A stretch of 13,008 nt of DNA, from NCBI GenBank assembly GCA_937874455.1, contig CALNBE010000209.1, positions 1 through 13,008 of the forward strand, given 5' to 3'. Below the pieces are notes generated by a model. That model had not been told where the DNA came from. It ran no database searches and saw only the letters and a list, made by a program, of their open reading frames with translations. Shown piece by piece: positions 1 through 6,514 of this stretch. How positions within the stretch are numbered: the stretch's first letter is position 1; every line of letters starts with the position of its first letter. A program made the translations under genes and the position numbers. The stretch is from an uncultured Opitutia bacterium. GTDB taxonomy: Bacteria > Verrucomicrobiota > Verrucomicrobiia > Opitutales > UBA953.

Positions 1-1257
1 TTCGCCGCCGTACCACTTGCGGAGCGCGGCGGGCACCTTGACCGTGCCGTCGGGCTGGACGTTATTTTCCAGCAGGGCCGCGAGCACACGCGGCAGGCCG
101 AGACCGGAGCCGTTCAGGGTGTGCAGGATTTCCGCCTTGCCGCCGTTTTTCGGACGATAGCGGATCCCGGCGCGGCGCGCCTGAAAGTCGGTGAAATTCG
201 AGCAGGAGGAGACTTCGAGCCAGCGTTTTTGCCCGCCCGCCCACACTTCCAAATCGTATTGCTTGGCGTGGGGGAAACCGATGTCCCCGGCGCAAATCCG
301 CAGCACGCGATACGGCAGTTCGAGTTTTTGCAAAAGTCGCTCGGCGTCAGCGCGCAGTTTTTCCAATTCGTCAAAGGAAGTGTCGGGATGCACCCACTTC
401 ACCATTTCCACCTTGTCGAACTGGTGCAGGCGGTTCAGCCCGCGCACGTGCGCGCCCCAACTTCCGGCTTCGCGGCGGAAACAGGGCGTGTAGCCGCAAC
501 GGTAAATCGGGAGTTTTTCCTCCGGGATGATTTCGTCGCGGAAGAAATTCGTCACCGGCACCTCGGCGGTGGGAATCAGGTAAAGGTCGTCCGCCGTCGC
601 GTGATACATCTGCCCTTCCTTGTCGGGCAACTGCCCGGTGGCGGTGGCGCTGGCGGGATTCACCAGCAGGGGCGCCAGCACTTCCTCGTAACCGGCGTTG
701 TTGGCCTCCTCCAGGAAAAACTGGATCAGCGCGCGCACCAGCCGAGCCATGTCGCCAACGTAAAACGGAAAGCCCGCGCCGGTCACTTTCACCCCGCGTT
801 CGAAATCCACCAGCTCGCTGAACCACGGCAAATCCCAATGCGGCACAGCCTGAGCCGAGACGAGTTTTTCGATTTCGCCCCAGGTGCCGACGGTTTGATT
901 TTCCTCCTCGCCGCGTCCGTCCGGCACCGAGTCGTGCGGGACATTGGGGATGGTGAGGAAAAGTTGTTTCCACTGCTCGTCGGTTTCCGCCGCGGTTTTT
1001 TCCAGTTCCTTGACCTTGGCGGAGGCGGCTTTCATTTCCGCCACCTTGGCGAGAAACTCCGGCGTGCCCTTCGGCATGTGGGCCATTTCCTTGTTCGCCG
1101 CATTTTGCGCGGCCTTGGCCTGCTCCGCCTCGGCAATGATGGACCGGCGTCGCGCATCCAGCGCCGCAAAGGCATCCCAATCCACTTGGAATTTCTTCCG
1201 GGCGATCGCGGCTTTCACCGCATCCATGTTGTCGCGAAGGAACTTGATATCGAGCAT
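1..1257 (-). CDS. serS: Seryl-tRNA synthetase (C-terminal end cut by window edge)
   Basis: Charges tRNA-Ser (and tRNA-Sec where present) with serine in the cytoplasm; class II aminoacyl-tRNA synthetase. Translation from ATG at 1257 gives 419 residues beginning MLDIKFLRDNMDAVKAAI, followed by an Ala/Lys/Glu-rich helical stretch to about residue 105, the family's long tRNA-binding coiled coil. The serine-site TAEV motif is at 230-233. Motif 2 (FRREAGSWG, then RGLNRLHQFDKVEMVK) starts at F260. Motif 3 reads NGSGLGLPR with its arginine at 390. The reading frame is still open at base 1 (ending LRKWYGGE), so with a usual length near 425 aa only a few residues are missing. No clear Shine-Dalgarno precedes the ATG. 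It diverges from typA. The motif 3 core GLGLPR differs from the commoner GLAVGR, but the arginine is kept. Family assignment is very secure. Confidence 0.97.
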   Translation of the reverse strand, partial: MLDIKFLRDNMDAVKAAIARKKFQVDWDAFAALDARRRSIIAEAEQAKAAQNAANKEMAHMPKGTPEFLAKVAEMKAASAKVKELEKTAAETDEQWKQLFLTIPNVPHDSVPDGRGEEENQTVGTWGEIEKLVSAQAVPHWDLPWFSELVDFERGVKVTGAGFPFYVGDMARLVRALIQFFLEEANNAGYEEVLAPLLVNPASATATGQLPDKEGQMYHATADDLYLIPTAEVPVTNFFRDEIIPEEKLPIYRCGYTPCFRREAGSWGAHVRGLNRLHQFDKVEMVKWVHPDTSFDELEKLRADAERLLQKLELPYRVLRICAGDIGFPHAKQYDLEVWAGGQKRWLEVSSCSNFTDFQARRAGIRYRPKNGGKAEILHTLNGSGLGLPRVLAALLENNVQPDGTVKVPAALRKWYGGE

Positions 1258-1486
1258 CGGTAAAAAGAAAGCGGTTAAAGTGCGCCTCCCGGCGGCGGAG
1301 GCAAAGCGAAAAGCACGCGGGGGAAACGGCGGTTGCCAGTGCGACGGCGGTGTCTATTTTGCAGCACAATGGGAGTTCGCACGCTTTGTGCTGGAGCGCT
1401 TGCGCAAAAAAAAAGTTTCCTTTCCCATTGCCAGCGCGGTCGCAAAAGCCAGCAAGGACCGCCTTTCGCAATCAGCCTGCCTTTGT
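1258..1486. other. Divergent intergenic region between serS and typA
   Basis: This 229-bp stretch must hold the promoters for serS (leftward) and typA (rightward). A GC-rich hairpin with arms GCCTCC (1284-1289) and GGAGGC (1297-1302) and a 7-nt loop would lie in the serS leader. An A9 tract lies at 1406-1414. No T-box or other known leader consensus was recognised, and no convincing small ORF or Shine-Dalgarno site was seen. Confidence 0.6.
1333..1360 (+). promoter_or_regulatory. Candidate sigma-70-type promoter for typA
   Basis: TTGCCA (1333-1338, 5 of 6 matches to the -35 consensus) is separated by 16 bp from TATTTT (1355-1360, 4 of 6 matches to the -10 consensus). A start site near 1367 would leave a leader of about 120 nt before the typA ATG. 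This is only a pattern match in GC-rich DNA. Confidence 0.35.
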
Positions 1487-3409
1487 ATGCAAATTCGTAA
1501 TGTCGCCGTTATCGCCCACGTGGACCATGGCAAAACCACACTTACTGACCGCCTGCTCTACCAGTCCGGCATGTTCCGCACCGAGGATCTCGACAAGCTC
1601 GCGGGAGGACAACACGGGCTGGTCATGGACTCCGGCGACTTGGAACGCGAACGCGGCATCACCATCACCGCGAAAAACTGCGCCATCCGCTGGCGCGATC
1701 CGCGCGACGGCCAGGAATACAAAATTAATTTGATCGACACCCCCGGCCACGCCGACTTCGGAGGCGAGGTCGAGCGCGTGCTCAACATGGCTGACGGGTG
1801 TCTGCTGGTGGTGGACAGCTTCGAGGGGCCGATGCCCCAAACGCGCTTCGTGCTCAGCAAGGCGCTCGCGCTCGGACTCAAGCCCGTTGTCGTGATCAAC
1901 AAGGTGGACAAGCCCACCGCCCGCCCGAACGACGTGGTTAACGAGGTCTTCGACCTGCTCGTCGCCCTTAACGCGCCGGACAGCGCGCTCGATTTCCCCG
2001 TCGTTTACGCCTCCGCCCGCGAGGGCTGGGCCACGGTGGACAGCGGCCGCATCACCAACGACCGCCCAACCAACCTGCTCGACCTCTACCAGGTCATCGT
2101 GGACAGCATCCCCGCGCCCTACGCGCCGGGTTCCTCCCGCGGTGCCGCCGCCGGTTTCGCCTCCCGCGCCGAGGCGCTGGAGTACCCGCTGCAAATGATG
2201 GTCACCAGCATCCTTTACAGCGACTACGTGGGCCGGATCGCAGTGGGCCGCGTTTCCGCCGGAACTTTGAAAAACAACCAGCTCGTCGCCCTGGTCGCCC
2301 GCAACGGCACCATCAAGCGGCAAAAAATTCTCAAGCTGGAAACCTTCGAGGGTTTGCGCCGCGCCGAAACCGCCGAGGCCACCGCCGGCGACATTTGCGC
2401 GGTGGTCGGCTTGGAAAATGTCGAAATCGGCGCCACCATCACCGACCCCGAAACCCCGGTGCCCATGCCGCCGGTGGAGATTGACGAGCCAACGGTCACC
2501 ATGGCCTTTCGCGTCAACGACTCCCCTTTCGCCGGGCGCGAAGGAAAATACGTCACCGGACGCCAGATCGGCGACCGGCTGGAAAAGGAACTGGAGCGCA
2601 ATGTCGCCCTGCGCGTCGAGCGCGCCACCGACAATGATTCCTTTCAGGTTTCTGGACGCGGGCTGATGCACCTCGGCGTGCTCATTGAAACCATGCGCCG
2701 CGAAGGTTTTGAACTGCAGGTCGGCAAACCACAGGTGATCATCCGCGAAATCAACGGCGTGAAATGCGAGCCGATCGAGACTCTGGTGATCGACTGCCCG
2801 GAGGAAAATCAAAGCGACGTGATGTCCCTCGTCCTCGGACGCAAGGGCGAACTCCAGCACATGGACGCCAAGACCGGCGCCACCGGCTGGATTCACATGG
2901 AGTTTAAAATTCCCTCCCGCTCCCTCTTCGGCCTGCGCACCATGCTGCTCACCGCCACCCGCGGCGAGTCCATCATGCACCACACCTTGCTCGACTACGA
3001 ACCGCTCAAAGGCGAGCCGCCGCGCCGTCCGCAAGGGGTGATGGTCGCCAATGCCACTGGCGCCGTCTCCGCCTACTCGCTCGACCGGCTTTACGACCGC
3101 GGCGACTTCTTCGTCAAACCGGGCGACGAAATTTACGAGGGCCAGGTAGTCGGGGAACACTGCAAGGACAACGATCTGCCGGTGAATCTCGACATCAACA
3201 AAAAGCTCACCAACGTGCGCGCCTCCGGCTCCGATGACCAGGCCCGCGTCAAACCGCCCCGGCAAATGTCCCTGGAAGCCTCGCTCGAATACATCGAGTC
3301 CGACGAGCTGGTCGAGGCCACGCCGCATTCCCTCCGCCTGCGCAAGCGCTGGCTCAAGGAAAACGACCGGAAAAAATACGAAAAAGCCGAGGCCAACAAG
3401 GCGGGCTGA
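1487..3409 (+). CDS. typA: TypA/BipA translational GTPase
   Basis: Ribosome-binding GTPase of the EF-G/LepA group, involved in 50S assembly and in stress or low-temperature growth. The protein has 640 residues from ATG 1487. G motifs are G1 AHVDHGKT (10-17), G2 threonine in RERGIT (54-59), G3 DTPGH (84-88), G4 NKVD (138-141) and G5 in YASAREG (174-180). A domain II beta-barrel follows, then the BipA-specific C-terminal part with TNVRASG and MSLEASLEYIESDELVEATP, ending in a Lys/Glu-rich tail. The frame is open upstream to 944, but that part lies inside serS and looks nothing like TypA, so the start is at MQIRNVAVIAHVDHG. No Shine-Dalgarno is obvious before it. The protein is longer than the usual ~610 aa, partly from an Ala/Gly/Ser-rich insertion around 213-231 before domain II. 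A terminator follows 40 bp downstream. Confidence 0.97.
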   Translation: MQIRNVAVIAHVDHGKTTLTDRLLYQSGMFRTEDLDKLAGGQHGLVMDSGDLERERGITITAKNCAIRWRDPRDGQEYKINLIDTPGHADFGGEVERVLNMADGCLLVVDSFEGPMPQTRFVLSKALALGLKPVVVINKVDKPTARPNDVVNEVFDLLVALNAPDSALDFPVVYASAREGWATVDSGRITNDRPTNLLDLYQVIVDSIPAPYAPGSSRGAAAGFASRAEALEYPLQMMVTSILYSDYVGRIAVGRVSAGTLKNNQLVALVARNGTIKRQKILKLETFEGLRRAETAEATAGDICAVVGLENVEIGATITDPETPVPMPPVEIDEPTVTMAFRVNDSPFAGREGKYVTGRQIGDRLEKELERNVALRVERATDNDSFQVSGRGLMHLGVLIETMRREGFELQVGKPQVIIREINGVKCEPIETLVIDCPEENQSDVMSLVLGRKGELQHMDAKTGATGWIHMEFKIPSRSLFGLRTMLLTATRGESIMHHTLLDYEPLKGEPPRRPQGVMVANATGAVSAYSLDRLYDRGDFFVKPGDEIYEGQVVGEHCKDNDLPVNLDINKKLTNVRASGSDDQARVKPPRQMSLEASLEYIESDELVEATPHSLRLRKRWLKENDRKKYEKAEANKAG

Positions 3410-3424
3410 TTTCCTCCGCGCCGC
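3409..3424 (+). repeat. Copy 1 of a 16-bp direct repeat
   Basis: ATTTCCTCCGCGCCGC begins on the last base of the typA stop codon. The identical 16-mer occurs at 4459-4474 before hpt. Confidence 0.7.
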
Positions 3425-3442
3425 GCGCCATTTTTCCTTCGC

Positions 3443-3480
3443 AAAAAAACAACGGTCTCCCCGACCGTTGTTTTTTTTTT
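3443..3480 (+). terminator. Strong intrinsic terminator after typA
   Basis: The perfect 8-bp stem CAACGGTC (3450-3457) / GACCGTTG (3463-3470) has a 5-nt loop TCCCC. An A7 run (3443-3449) flanks it on the left and a T10 run (3471-3480) on the right. The T run makes it a textbook rho-independent terminator for typA. The left A run would also serve as a U tract for transcripts coming from the right, so it may act in both directions. The downstream lipoprotein gene lies beyond it. Confidence 0.93.
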
Positions 3481-3530
3481 GCGTCTTTTTCCCGTTTGCC
3501 TTCTTCCAGCCCCTTCCCACCCTTTCCCAC

Positions 3531-3830
3531 ATGAAAAACCTCCTGCTCGTCTCCGCCGCCAGCCTTCTCCTCCTCGGTTGCAGCACCCGGGAAATGGACA
3601 CTGCCGCCAGCAACACCATTCGCACCGTCACCTATCCCGTCACCGCCCCGATCCGCGCCATCGGCCAAAGCATCCCGCTGGCCTCGGACACCGAATACGT
3701 TTACTGGCGCGCCATTCCTGGCACCAATCACTTTGAAACCTACACGTCCTCCAAACCGCTGACCGCAGAGGAAATGGAGGAGCTGGGCATTCTGCAATCT
3801 CCCGAGCCGCCCGTCGTGGACGCCAAGTAA
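3531..3830 (+). CDS. Small putative lipoprotein, function unknown
   Basis: 99 aa. The N-terminus is a classic lipoprotein signal: MKN, a hydrophobic run (LLLVSAASLLLL) and the lipobox LLGC with the lipidated cysteine at 17. The mature part starts CSTREMDTAASNTIRTVTYP and is hydrophilic, with Tyr/Trp (YVYWRAIPG, 54-62) and a Pro-rich end. The ATG at 3531 is chosen because it places the signal peptide at the N-terminus; the frame upstream overlaps typA. The leader just before the ATG (3473-3530) is almost pure C/T with no Shine-Dalgarno and no recognisable -10. Expression may rely on terminator read-through or an unrecognised promoter. The gene ends 10 bp from the hpt stop codon, tail to tail. 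I recognise no family. Sec export and lipidation are inferred; the role is unknown. Confidence 0.85.
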   Translation: MKNLLLVSAASLLLLGCSTREMDTAASNTIRTVTYPVTAPIRAIGQSIPLASDTEYVYWRAIPGTNHFETYTSSKPLTAEEMEELGILQSPEPPVVDAK

Positions 3831-3839
3831 ATTTCCTTT

Positions 3840-3880
3840 GCTAGCCCCATTTCGCCGGATCCTGTTTGTCCGGGGCTAGC
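3840..3880 (-). terminator. Inverted repeat embracing the hpt stop codon, possible terminator
   Basis: A perfect 9-bp inverted repeat, GCTAGCCCC (3840-3848) and GGGGCTAGC (3872-3880), has a 23-nt spacer. The hpt stop codon (TAG on the minus strand) sits inside the distal arm and the proximal arm encodes Leu-Ala-Pro of Hpt. The hairpin could terminate or stabilise the hpt transcript and lies between two convergent genes. There is no U tract, so an intrinsic-terminator role is not certain. Confidence 0.4.
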
Positions 3881-4443
3881 GCGCCGATGAAAGGCAGGTT
3901 CCGGTAGCGCTCCGCAAAATCCAGCCCATAGCCGACCACAAAGCGGTCCGGGATGTCGAAGCCCGTGTAATCGGAAAAGAAATCCACCTGCCGTCGCGCC
4001 TTCTTGTCCAGCAACACGCAAGTCCGCAAACTCGCCGGTCCCTGCTTTTGCAATAGCGCGCACAGGCGGCTCAGCGTGTTTCCCGTGTCCAAAATGTCGT
4101 CCACCACCAGCACGTGCCGTCCAACCAGATCCAGCCGCAGCAAGTCCGCCATTTGCGGCGGGGTTTTCGGCACGGTACCGTCGAGATAGGAGGAAACCCG
4201 GATCGAATCAAAACGGGTGTGCAGGGAAATTTCCCGCAGCAAATCCGCTGCAAAAATCAGCGCGCCGTTCGCCACCGCCACCAGCGTCAACTCCCTCACC
4301 CCCCGCGCCGCGTAATCCCGCGTGATCTGTTGCCCCAGCAAACGCACCTGCTCCGCCAGCCGGGCCCGGCCGATCAGCACCCGCTCAATGTCCGGGTGCG
4401 CCTCCGCTTCCGCATTTTCCTTCGCGACAGTTGGTAACTTCAT
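3841..4443 (-). CDS. hpt: Hypoxanthine phosphoribosyltransferase
   Basis: Purine salvage enzyme: hypoxanthine (and often guanine) plus PRPP gives IMP or GMP and pyrophosphate, in the cytoplasm. The protein has 200 aa from ATG 4443; a TTG just upstream is less likely. The PRPP-binding signature VLVVDDILDTGNTL is at 111-124. The C-terminal HPRT block includes DIPDRFVVGYGLDFAERYRNLP. The loop usually written KG before the first helix is NG here (ANGALIFAADLLREI, 59-73). An N-terminal extension of about 20 residues precedes the conserved core. GGAGGAAA lies about 16-20 nt upstream of the start, too far for a good ribosome site. The gene diverges from nadE, another enzyme of nucleotide and cofactor metabolism. 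Confidence 0.95.
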   Translation of the reverse strand: MKLPTVAKENAEAEAHPDIERVLIGRARLAEQVRLLGQQITRDYAARGVRELTLVAVANGALIFAADLLREISLHTRFDSIRVSSYLDGTVPKTPPQMADLLRLDLVGRHVLVVDDILDTGNTLSRLCALLQKQGPASLRTCVLLDKKARRQVDFFSDYTGFDIPDRFVVGYGLDFAERYRNLPFIGALAPDKQDPAKWG

Positions 4444-4458
4444 CAAACAGGGTAATGT

Positions 4459-4474
4459 ATTTCCTCCGCGCCGC
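4459..4474 (+). repeat. Copy 2 of a 16-bp direct repeat
   Basis: Identical to 3409-3424. On the minus strand its CGGAGGAAAT core resembles a Shine-Dalgarno sequence upstream of hpt, which may explain this copy but not the one after typA. Confidence 0.7.
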
Positions 4475-4492
4475 CGTCAATCGGCGGCTTTT
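4470..4492 (+). terminator. Terminator-like hairpin upstream of nadE
   Basis: The perfect 7-bp all-GC stem GCCGCCG (4470-4476) / CGGCGGC (4482-4488) has loop TCAAT and is followed by TTTTCT. It has the form of an intrinsic terminator reading rightward, yet no gene ends there: hpt starts on one side and nadE on the other. It could block antisense transcription from inside hpt, or attenuate nadE if that promoter lies upstream. Confidence 0.45.
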
Positions 4493-4546
4493 CTATTGCT
4501 TTAAAATCCCCCCGCGCCCAAAAAAGCCGCAAAACCTTCACCGCAC

Positions 4547-6490
4547 GTGACTACTCCCCTAATCGAACACGGTTTCCTCACCCTGGCTGTCATCTCTCCC
4601 CGCCTCCGTTTGGCGGATGTCTCCACCAACACCCAATACCTGGAAGCCGCCGCCCGCCGCGCCGCCGACGAAGGGGCCTCGCTGGTGCTCTTCCCCGAAC
4701 TGTCCCTCACCGGCTATTCCTGCGGAGACCTTTTTTATCAGGAAGCCCTGCTACGCGAAACCCGCACCGGCCTCAACCACCTGGCTGCGCTCACCGCAGA
4801 GTTAAAAACCGCCATCATCGTCGGCCTGCCGTTAGCCGTGCAGGGTCGTCTTTACAACACCGCCGTCCTGCTGGCCAACGGCAAGATCGTTGGCATCGTG
4901 CCCAAAACCCACCTGCCCAACACCGGCGAATTTTACGAGCAACGCTGGTTCACCTCCGGCAACGTCTGGAACGGCGGCAAGACCGTCTTCATCGGCGACC
5001 AGGAAATTCCCTTTGGCAACGACCTGCTCTTTCAGGCGGAAAACATGCGCGAATGCGTGATCGGGCTCGAAATCTGCGAGGATCTCTGGGCAGTCGAGCC
5101 ACCGAGTGGCCGCCAGGCGCTGGCCGGAGCCACCCTGATCTGCAATCCTTCCGCGGGCAACGAGCTGCTCGGCAAGGCCGCCTACCGCCGCCAGCTGATC
5201 ATCCAGCAATCCGCCCGCTGCATCGCCGCCTACGCCTACACCAACGCCGGCCCCAACGAATCCTCCACCGACGTGGTGTTCAGTGGCCATAATTTGATCG
5301 CCAAAAACGGAGTGCTGCTCGCCGAGTCCGAGCGGTTTTCCTTCGAGGATACCATGCTCATTTCCCAAGTGGACATTCGCCGCTTGCTGCACGAGCGCCG
5401 CCTCAACAACACTTGGTTCGGCACCGAGCCCGCGCCCTTCCGCCGCATTCCTTTCACGCTGGAGGCGCCCGTCGGCGCCGGCCCCAAGCTTCGCCGCCGC
5501 ATCAATCCAACGCCCTTCGTCCCCGCCGATCCGGCCAAACGCGAGGAGACCTGCCTGGAGATTTTCTCCATCCAAACCACCGCCCTCACCCGCCGCATCC
5601 AGCAAGTGGGCACCAAGACGCTCACCATCGGCATCTCGGGCGGACTCGACTCCACGCTGGCGCTGCTGGTCGCGGTCGAGGCGTTCAACCGGCTGGGTTA
5701 CGACCGCAAAGGAATCCTCGCAATCTCCATGCCCGGCCCCGGCACCAGCACCCGTACCCGCACCAATGCCCAGCACCTCGCGCAGGCCTTGGGCGTCGGC
5801 TACCGGGAAATCCCCATCGCGGCGGCTTTCCAGCAACATCTCGCCGATCTCGACCACCCTGCCGACCAGCACGACCTGACTTTTGAAAACGCCCAAGCCC
5901 GCGAACGCACCCAAATTCTCATGGGGCTCGCGGGGAAAACCGGCGGCTTTGTCCTCGGCACCGGGGACCTCTCGGAGGCCGCACTGGGCTGGTGCACCTT
6001 CAACGGCGACCACATGTCGATGTACCACGTCAACATCGGCGTGCCCAAAACCCTCGTCCGCTATCTGGTCGCCTGGGCTGCCCAAGCCCGCTACGTTGGC
6101 GAGGCCCAGGTGGTGCTCAACGACATTGTCAACACCCCGATCAGCCCCGAGCTGCTCCCGCCGTCGCACAGCGGCGAAATCGCCCAGGAAACCGAGGCGC
6201 TGGTCGGGCCCTACGAGCTGCACGACTTTTTCCTCTTCCATTTCCTCCGCACCGGCAGCGCCCCGAAGAAAATCCTTTTCCTCGCCGAGCGGGCCTTCGA
6301 AGGGAAATACGACACCGACACGCTGCGCCACTGGCTGCGCGTTTTCATCCGCCGTTTCTTCCAGCAGCAATACAAGCGCTCCGCGATGCCCGACGGGCCC
6401 AAAGTCGGCACGGTGGCCCTTTCGCCGCGCGGCGACTGGCGGATGCCCAGCGATGCCAATCCCGACCTCTGGCTCCGCGAACTGGAATAA
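4547..6490 (+). CDS. nadE: Glutamine-dependent NAD+ synthetase
   Basis: Last step of NAD synthesis: deamido-NAD+ plus ATP and glutamine-derived ammonia gives NAD+. The 647-aa protein is a two-domain fusion. The N-terminal nitrilase-type glutaminase (about 12-285) has the triad E51 (LFPELSLTGY), K120 (VPKTHLP) and C177 (EICEDLW). The C-terminal synthetase (about 325-640) has the ATP-pyrophosphatase P-loop SGGLDST at 364-370, then LGTGDLSEAALGW and, near the C-terminus, KRSAMPDGPKVG and LSPRGDWRMPSDA. Length and layout match the actinobacterial-type long NadE, which channels ammonia between domains. The start is GTG 4547, giving TTPLIEHGFLTLAVISPRLRLADV; no ATG lies nearby in frame and no Shine-Dalgarno is obvious. 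All catalytic residues are present, so it should be active without a separate amidotransferase. It is convergent with ftsY across 24 bp. Confidence 0.97.
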   Translation: MTTPLIEHGFLTLAVISPRLRLADVSTNTQYLEAAARRAADEGASLVLFPELSLTGYSCGDLFYQEALLRETRTGLNHLAALTAELKTAIIVGLPLAVQGRLYNTAVLLANGKIVGIVPKTHLPNTGEFYEQRWFTSGNVWNGGKTVFIGDQEIPFGNDLLFQAENMRECVIGLEICEDLWAVEPPSGRQALAGATLICNPSAGNELLGKAAYRRQLIIQQSARCIAAYAYTNAGPNESSTDVVFSGHNLIAKNGVLLAESERFSFEDTMLISQVDIRRLLHERRLNNTWFGTEPAPFRRIPFTLEAPVGAGPKLRRRINPTPFVPADPAKREETCLEIFSIQTTALTRRIQQVGTKTLTIGISGGLDSTLALLVAVEAFNRLGYDRKGILAISMPGPGTSTRTRTNAQHLAQALGVGYREIPIAAAFQQHLADLDHPADQHDLTFENAQARERTQILMGLAGKTGGFVLGTGDLSEAALGWCTFNGDHMSMYHVNIGVPKTLVRYLVAWAAQARYVGEAQVVLNDIVNTPISPELLPPSHSGEIAQETEALVGPYELHDFFLFHFLRTGSAPKKILFLAERAFEGKYDTDTLRHWLRVFIRRFFQQQYKRSAMPDGPKVGTVALSPRGDWRMPSDANPDLWLRELE

Positions 6491-6495
6491 TTTCC

Positions 6496-6513
6496 CGGAG
6501 GAATTTTCCTCCG
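6496..6513. terminator. Inverted repeat between convergent nadE and ftsY
   Basis: CGGAGGAA (6496-6503) and TTCCTCCG (6506-6513) are perfect 8-bp arms separated by TT, filling most of the 24-bp gap between the two stop codons. A realistic RNA hairpin would lose two or three inner pairs to form a loop. It may stop transcription from both sides, although no T tract follows on either strand. Confidence 0.4.
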
Positions 6514-6514
6514 C

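Larger units (their letters stand above)
4444..4546. promoter_or_regulatory. Divergent hpt-nadE control region
   Basis: For hpt (leftward), TTGACG (4475-4480 on the minus strand) and TACATT (4454-4459) are 15 bp apart, shorter than ideal. If used, they would give a nearly leaderless hpt mRNA. For nadE (rightward), TAAAAT at 4502-4507 resembles a -10 box (5 of 6 matches), but no good -35 lies at the right distance. No Shine-Dalgarno is visible before the nadE GTG. Both promoters are weak pattern matches. Confidence 0.3.

Noticed and set aside
944..1486. In-frame upstream extension of typA giving a much longer protein
   Set aside because: Overlaps the serS coding region on the opposite strand and shows no TypA similarity; the family N-terminus begins at 1487.
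1472..3631. Very long open frame antisense to typA (about 719 codons)
   Set aside because: A by-product of GC-rich codon use in typA. The His/Val/Gly-rich translation has no domain signature, while the typA frame is unambiguous.
4832..6370. Long open frame antisense to nadE
   Set aside because: Same GC-driven shadow effect; nadE carries every catalytic motif on the other strand.
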